Assembly (NCBI GenBank): GCA_949317995.1
Contig: OX439046.1
Location: 58,569,774 to 58,633,773 of the forward strand
Origin: Acholoe squamosa
Lineage: Eukaryota > Annelida > Polychaeta > Phyllodocida > Polynoidae
Length of the DNA stretch: 64,000 nucleotides
Reading direction: 5' to 3'
In this document: piece by piece, positions 59,247 through 64,000 of the stretch
How the letters are laid out: each line of letters starts with the position of its first letter
How positions within the stretch are numbered: position 1 is the first letter of the stretch
Made by a program: the position numbers and the translations under genes
The notes under the pieces: model-generated
Databases searched by the model: none
The model's input: the letters and a program-made list of their open reading frames with translations, nothing else
Told to the model about the DNA's origin: nothing

Positions 59247-60914
59247 ATGGAGGTTGAGTCGTCTGACGAGGAGTCGGTGCACGAATCCTCGGTTGAGTAT
59301 GATGAGAAGGCCACTCCATCAACTCAAACCGAGGCCGAACGTTGGGCTAACGCCAAATCCGGATTCAAAACCCGGATCCCGACGTGTTTCTCTGACTGTG
59401 CGTACGGAGTTAAGAAGGACGGCTCTACCCTCTATGCCTGTCCAGACTCAATCAATAAGAACGATGAGTCGGATGATGAAGATTGGATGCGTCTTTCGGA
59501 CGAGGACCCCAATCCGAGCAAAGCCTATCGAAAGATGTGGCTTATGCTAAACCACACCGAAGGGTATTACACTTATACCCAGAGGAGGAAGCTGCGTTGG
59601 GCTTTAGAGAAGTGGTACGGCGACGATCAAAAGTCCTGTCCCTTCTCTATCTGCCAGGATGCGAGTGATGTCTCGATCCGGACCTGGAGTACTCCAGCCC
59701 GGTTCCAAAGGCATCTGGTAGAGGCCCACTTCCACCATCACCCGGTTTACATTTGTGATCCGAGTTATGGTAAGAAGGGCAAGAAGTGTACTACGAAGGT
59801 GCAATACAACCGACGTAGTGATCTGGCTAGACACCAGAAGAAATGCCACGCAGAAGGTTTGGACGGGGCACGGAAGCGCATCATGGAGCTTCATCAGGAA
59901 CTCATGAAGGAGTTCGACAGCCTGAGCGAGGATGCTTGGTCTAAGATCCGACCAGGGGACCAAGTCCTCTGCGAAGTTCCGAAGACCAAGGATTCGAAAC
60001 TCCGAGCAAAGATAGTCCTGACTCCTGGAAAGGGTAAACTGGACATGCACGAGTCTCTCTGGCAGAAATGCGAGGAATCCGGAAAGGATGCAAAGAGAGC
60101 TCGTGAAAGGAGCAGGAGAGATCAGAACCGTGGCGGCAACGGTAATGGTCAGAGCACGACTAAATCGAAAGTCAGAGCAGAGGACCGTTCCAGGTCCCCT
60201 CTGGCAAGGCACCCCGCAGAGCAGGCTCAGGGCACTCCGGTGTTCAAGAAGCCCGAACCTGCCGGATACGCTGGAGCCGTATCTAAACCTGGGAAAGTGA
60301 GTTCTCGAAACTTTCCGTCCTTAAACCAGGGACCTGGACCTGAGAGCCAGACCTTGGTGGTAGGAAAGGATGGTCGCCTTATGCCAAAGAAGACCACCGC
60401 ATCTGCTGCCGCCGGATCTGCATCCGCTCCAGCCGCCCCACCAGTTACCTTTACCCAGGAGCAGTTAAACATGTACCTGCAAATGGGACTGAAACAGAAT
60501 GTCCCACCTGCCTTCTGTGTACCAACGACAGGTGTGTCCGGAAGTCCTAAACCCGGAAGTGGTCCACAGGCCGCCTCGACTCCTCCCAAGGCTGTCGCGG
60601 CACCTGAGAAACCAAAGGACGCCATTACCATTAAAACCGGTAATGCGGAAGTTTGGTTCGAGAAGTCTCGCCAAGGGGAGACTCTCATCCGGGACGATGT
60701 GAAGGCCCAGGAGGAGGCTGCCGCAGCTGCCCAAGAAAAGGCAGCTATGGATGTACACGTGTTGGAAAAGCGTGTAAAGGAGGAGATCACTCGGAACACC
60801 AATCTGAACACTAAGTTCATGAGGGTGTTCGGAGTCGACTTGGATGAGTGGGACGGCACTCCCGAGTCGGCTTTAGCTCTTCTGAAGAAGAAGCATGCTA
60901 AGAAATCCGTTTAA
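59247..60914 (+). CDS. ORF4, two-zinc-finger accessory protein (555 residues)
   Basis: The start ATG at 59247 has a strong context (GCCATGG), 84 bases after the ORF3 stop and in the same frame. Residues 131-161 form a C2H2-like finger (C131, C136, H156, H161) and residues 170-201 a second (C170, C181, H196, H201) containing RRSDLARH, like cellular C2H2 fingers. An acidic N-terminus, a basic Arg/Ser/Lys-rich section (about 285-325), an Ala/Pro-rich linker and a C-terminal Ala/Glu helix (about 475-515, probably coiled coil) complete it. DNA or RNA binding is a reasonable inference; the finger pair could have come from a host gene. No envelope features. Confidence 0.75.
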   Translation: MEVESSDEESVHESSVEYDEKATPSTQTEAERWANAKSGFKTRIPTCFSDCAYGVKKDGSTLYACPDSINKNDESDDEDWMRLSDEDPNPSKAYRKMWLMLNHTEGYYTYTQRRKLRWALEKWYGDDQKSCPFSICQDASDVSIRTWSTPARFQRHLVEAHFHHHPVYICDPSYGKKGKKCTTKVQYNRRSDLARHQKKCHAEGLDGARKRIMELHQELMKEFDSLSEDAWSKIRPGDQVLCEVPKTKDSKLRAKIVLTPGKGKLDMHESLWQKCEESGKDAKRARERSRRDQNRGGNGNGQSTTKSKVRAEDRSRSPLARHPAEQAQGTPVFKKPEPAGYAGAVSKPGKVSSRNFPSLNQGPGPESQTLVVGKDGRLMPKKTTASAAAGSASAPAAPPVTFTQEQLNMYLQMGLKQNVPPAFCVPTTGVSGSPKPGSGPQAASTPPKAVAAPEKPKDAITIKTGNAEVWFEKSRQGETLIRDDVKAQEEAAAAAQEKAAMDVHVLEKRVKEEITRNTNLNTKFMRVFGVDLDEWDGTPESALALLKKKHAKKSV

Positions 60915-62428
60915 AGCATGCTAGGGTTATTTCTTCCATAATTTTTTTTCCAACACCAAATGACCAGATATAGTGTTTGCGGAACCCTATAGGTCTGCGA
61001 ATGTTTTATTCACTAGTGCATGAACACCTATGATATGTGTTCCGGGTTCCTTTGACCAGTCTATTATATAATTCAGGTTGTATAACATTTATTGCACCCT
61101 GAATAGCCTATTCGGATTTATTATTTCATCCATGAACAATCCGATAGTAGACTTGCTGCTGTGAAACGTATCCGGATGCCAGTTCCTGTTACCCGTGCTA
61201 ACCAATTACTAGGATGGACTTTACGATTTACCTCTACAACTCATCTGTACTCCCGAATGGACTTATACCAACTACTACTATTACTTCCGGACCAACCTAT
61301 ATCGGACTATTATTTTACTTACGTCAACTAAGCTTAAAAAGGATTACGTTCTCTACATAGTTGACACATCCGGACTATTATTCTACAATCTACACCATTC
61401 GGATATACTATAAACTTTAGCACTACTAGAGGATTGTGGGTAGCTGCCCCAAATCAACTACCGTGTTCACTCTATATAAAGGAACCATAAACTTTAGCAC
61501 GTCCATCCCGTGGTTAGCTGACCACACCTACCTACTAGTACCCGGAGGATACAGCAGAAGACTTCAGCAGCATTTATAATTTCTGTATATTGTATATAAT
61601 GTCATATTTCTATTTTCCTATAATATTATATGTATGTATATATCCACTGGATACATATTATAATACGGGTACATAGACATTTCCTGATACGGATCTCTAA
61701 TTACTATTAGTATTCATATTATAAGATCCGTTAAACTTCACCAGATAACACATATTATTGTCCTGCGAGACAAATTATATAATAAGTATAATGATCTGGT
61801 GCTATAAAGGTTATTAGGTACACGGTGATAATATATTATTATATTCATTACAACACCGTGATGTTTTTTTCTTTTTTTTCAAGTGTATGGTATAAATAAT
61901 CGTATTCGTACTACTCACGGAATCTTTAACGGATTCGTATAATATTAATTTACGACATGTCATTAGATAGTGATGTTACTATAACAGTCTTCTTTAAGAC
62001 TACATATTCAAATGTGGTGTCAATACTACAAACACACATACGGATGTTATTATGTGATATGTTTTATTATCGACAGTTCCGTTACATATAGCTGTCATCA
62101 TCACATGTATACGATTCATATTACTTGTCTTATTAATTATACCTGAAATATAATATAATATTATGTGGTATAATAATTAAATAGACAGTTCCGTTTCACA
62201 TAACTGTCTCTTCTTCAAGTAATTCGTATAATATTTCAACATCCTAATCGTTATATGTAACTAAATTTCACTATCGAATATATATATATATGACATCTGG
62301 TTCACAATTTATTTAGTGTTAATGTTATACCTATGGTTGTACCTCTATTACTAAAGGTTTAGACATGTAGAAATGTTATCCTAGTAATATTATATGTATA
62401 ACACCCTCCTAAATGTCTGGGGGAGTGG
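60915..62428 (+). other. Long AT-rich 3' non-coding region of the retrotransposon
   Basis: No reading frame is present. A second TATATAAA lies at 61473-61480. Two 25-base mini-hairpins, GACAGTTCCGTT...CTGTC, lie at 62072-62096 and 62184-62208. AAACTTTAGCAC occurs twice near 61411 and 61488. CACGGTG and CACCGTG face each other near 61818 and 61855. CGGA words persist, showing common origin with the coding part. It ends in a short purine tract before the 3' LTR. Confidence 0.65.
62418..62428 (+). promoter_or_regulatory. Polypurine tract (short, interrupted)
   Basis: TGGGGGAGTGG directly precedes the 3' LTR, the place where plus-strand priming starts. It is shorter and less pure than usual. Confidence 0.5.
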
Positions 62429-62805
62429 TGTAGAGGTACACTTTACTAAACCATAGGAGTTGGGTACCGTCTGACGTGGCGGGTGAGTCGAGTCGTCGGA
62501 CGTTCCTCAGGTTCCGGATAGGTGGCAGCACCGATCCGGGTCTGTGGGGACATCTGACGACGAACACCTGGGTCCGTATATAAAGCCCAGGGCTCAGCCG
62601 CTACGTCAGAGGCCCTTCTGGCCTCCACACTATGTAAACCACTGTCTTTTAATATTAGCTGCCTCTTTGATATCATTCGGCAGCCGTGAGTGTGCATTAA
62701 GTAATAAACCTAACCGTTGGCATACACTTGGAATACTGTCTTACTCTTTCTTTCCGAACCGTAAGACCCGAACCCCCCAGGTCCGTAAGGTCACAAACCC
62801 TTACA
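62429..62805 (+). repeat. 3' LTR
   Basis: It appears identical to the 5' LTR over all 377 bases, with TATATAAA at 62577-62584 and AATAAA at 62703-62708. It is followed by AGAT (62806-62809), the second copy of the target duplication. Confidence 0.95.
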
Positions 62806-62809
62806 AGAT

Positions 62810-63115
62810 GTTTTTATAACTGCCGGTCAGAAACCTCCCCGGTCAGAAACCTCTTTGGGAGAGGAGGAAGTTAAGAAAATGTTCCTTCTTGGTTTTTCCT
62901 GAGTCTGTAAAGGAACAAAAAGCACAGGGAAGGGTGCCCTGAACCATAAGGACCATGGGGGAATTGAAAAAACAGTACCTTTCTGTGACCAATTTCAAAC
63001 TGGAGGCTTAATAACTCTCTGTAACTGCTGGTCAGAAACCTCAGTCAGAAACCTCGGTCAGAAACCTCGGTCTGAAACCTCGGTCAGAAACCTCGGTCAG
63101 AAACCTCCTTGAACG
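62810..63115 (+). repeat. GGTCAGAAACCTC minisatellite
   Basis: Short units of 13-15 bases (CGGTCAGAAACCTC) repeat at 62825-62853 and in an uninterrupted run at about 63029-63107. The same words occur on the left side of the retrotransposon (49680-49735, 49885-49930), showing that one minisatellite locus was split by the insertion. Confidence 0.85.
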
Positions 63116-63149
63116 TACTTGCATCACATTGGTGAGAACAAGCCATTTT

Positions 63150-63575
63150 ATATGTTTTTTATTGTAGCACTATCCCTTTTCATTTACCTCTGACCTTCAG
63201 CATAGAATAGTTATTATGATCCACAAAGGGAAAACTATCCTTGTACATAATGCATTTTATATGCGTACATCAACGAGCAGCTTAAATTCTTATACTGTTC
63301 AAAGTACATTACTGATGCTATGGGAAGCCACCATTTGGTTGATGAACATTTATGCCTTCCATCATTATGGGAAAGGGTGTATCTGCACATTTTCTTGCCA
63401 TATATACATATAACAATTATACAGTGAAGGAAAGTCTTTTTCAGAGCGGCTATTAGTGTAGATCAATAGAACTATGTGGATATTGAGTAGGCTGCATTTG
63501 AAGGTGCACTGCATTTTCAGTATGAAGGCCCTGTGAAATGGCATAATAATTATGTGACATTCAATCCTGAGAGTT
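63150..63575 (+). repeat. Low-copy repeat D/E family, copy 4 (right part)
   Basis: It matches 17985-18400 closely (TAGCACTATCCCTTTTC, CCTCTGACCTTCAGCATAG, GATGCTATGGGAAGCCACC). It continues the repeat that breaks off at about 49455. Confidence 0.8.
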
Positions 63576-64000
63576 TTAGATTTTAGATTAGTTAAATGTT
63601 TACGGCATTACACATTCCTCCAGCCTTCAATTGCTGAGTAGACAATTTGTCTGATTTTAAAAATAAAAGAGAGAGAAATACTGCAATACCTTTTGTGTTG
63701 TCAGTCCTATAGCATGAGCAGGACACATGATTTGCGCCTTTTAATGCCTTTTTTGGCAGAAAATATCCTATATGGGAACCCTTTACTTTTGCGGTCCAGG
63801 TTTTAGGGTAATTAGCAAGCTCTTCAGTCACCATAGTTTGGTCTCTCAAGGTACTAAATGTTGAATCAATGTTCACAGATGGTTGATTAATGTCCATCAT
63901 TTGTGCGCCGCCCGGTGATTCTCAGTCTTAGAAGTCAAAATATTAATTTGGAGATTGTACTTCATTCTGATAGCAGACTGTCTTGGCTCCCTAAAACAAC
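63576..64000. other. Non-coding end of window, nothing recognised
   Basis: AT-rich DNA. A minus-strand frame of 102 codons (63592-63900) has no recognisable domain or splice context and is not called. Confidence 0.4.

Larger units (their letters stand above)
50099..62805 (+). mobile_element. Intact Ty3/gypsy LTR retrotransposon with extra 3' ORFs (12.7 kb)
   Basis: Two LTRs that appear identical (377 bp, TGTA...TACA), an AGAT target duplication, a primer-binding site, gag with a zinc knuckle and pol in the order protease, RT, RNase H, integrase define a Ty3/gypsy element. At 12.7 kb it is far longer than the usual 5-7 kb because 4.8 kb lie between pol and the 3' LTR. That region holds a GC-rich spacer, ORF3, ORF4 and a long AT-rich tail. 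CpG and CCGGA words are frequent throughout, unlike the CpG-poor surroundings, as expected for a young copy. No envelope protein is visible: the 3' ORFs lack signal peptide and membrane segments. Confidence 0.95.
49458..63115. mobile_element. TA-flanked minisatellite element hosting the retrotransposon
   Basis: The left end 49458-49477 (CGTTCGGGGAGGTTTC...) and the right end 63096-63115 are reverse complements at 18 of 20 positions, and TA lies outside each (49456-49457, 63116-63117). Without the LTR element the unit is about 0.95 kb. It contains several copies of a roughly 110-bp block (AAAACTATACCTTTCTGTG, GGAATTCAAACTACA) and many GGTCAGAAACCTCC units. Layout and TA borders resemble the satellite-cored elements at 21784-23514 and 29957-30466. 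Confidence 0.65.

Noticed and set aside
59604..60859. Two long antisense open frames (202 and 210 codons) opposite ORF4, reminiscent of antisense retroviral genes
   Set aside because: They mirror the GC-rich codon pattern of ORF4, show no domain and lack a promoter signal, so they are probably shadows.
58104..60914. Envelope gene in the usual env position
   Set aside because: Neither ORF3 nor ORF4 has a signal peptide, membrane helix, cysteine pattern or furin-like site expected of an envelope.
63029..63107. CRISPR-like array (regular short repeats)
   Set aside because: Units are contiguous 13-15 bp minisatellite repeats without unique spacers, in an animal genome.

Overview
The window is animal nuclear DNA: AT-rich and mostly non-coding, with spliced host exons, tRNA-derived fragments, many short inverted-repeat DNA elements, minisatellites and one intact Ty3/gypsy LTR retrotransposon. 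Intron-exon structure, an SRF-type MADS domain and the repeat style fit an invertebrate metazoan, most likely marine (an invertebrate deuterostome or a lophotrochozoan). I cannot name the species from sequence alone.

Layout. 1-33.9 kb: repeat-dominated DNA. It holds low-copy repeats that recur at several places in the same orientation, tRNA-like fragments, fold-back elements, a 1.7 kb TA-flanked element built of two satellite arrays (21784-23514), a TTAA-flanked MITE (24214-24937), a CAATGTTGA-rich TA-flanked element (29957-30466) and two possible minus-strand exons of a tetraspan (MS4A-like) gene or relic near 29.4-29.8 kb. 33.95-43.6 kb: the best host gene, a three-exon SRF-like MADS-box gene on the plus strand. 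It has a CpG-containing promoter with a perfect GTCACGTGAC box, phase-compatible splice sites, and a long Gln/Ser/Pro-rich last exon with a perfect 69-bp coding repeat. 43.6-49.45 kb: non-coding DNA with (TA)n microsatellites, one orphan exon-like segment and another low-copy repeat. 49.46-63.12 kb: a TA-flanked minisatellite element (GGTCAGAAACCTC units) into which a 12.7 kb LTR retrotransposon has jumped. 63.15-64 kb: the continuation of the interrupted low-copy repeat.

The retrotransposon (50099-62805) is the most notable object. Its 377-bp LTRs appear identical, it has a 4-bp AGAT target duplication, and a neighbouring minisatellite unit serves as an unoccupied-site reference, so the insertion is very recent. 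It encodes a coiled-coil Gag with a zinc knuckle and a complete PR-RT-RNaseH-IN Pol with an AT-hook-like basic tail. Downstream of pol are 4.8 kb of extra sequence: a GC-rich block with two perfect CRE palindromes and a YY1-like motif (a candidate internal promoter), ORF3 and ORF4 (a two-zinc-finger protein), and 1.5 kb of AT-rich DNA. ORF3 and ORF4 lie in one continuous frame broken by a single UGA. Pol has no usable AUG before protease; its frame overlaps gag in -1 but is then closed by one UAG. Expression of both Pol and ORF3/4 therefore seems to need recoding, splicing or reinitiation. All functional statements come from reading motifs; no database search was possible.
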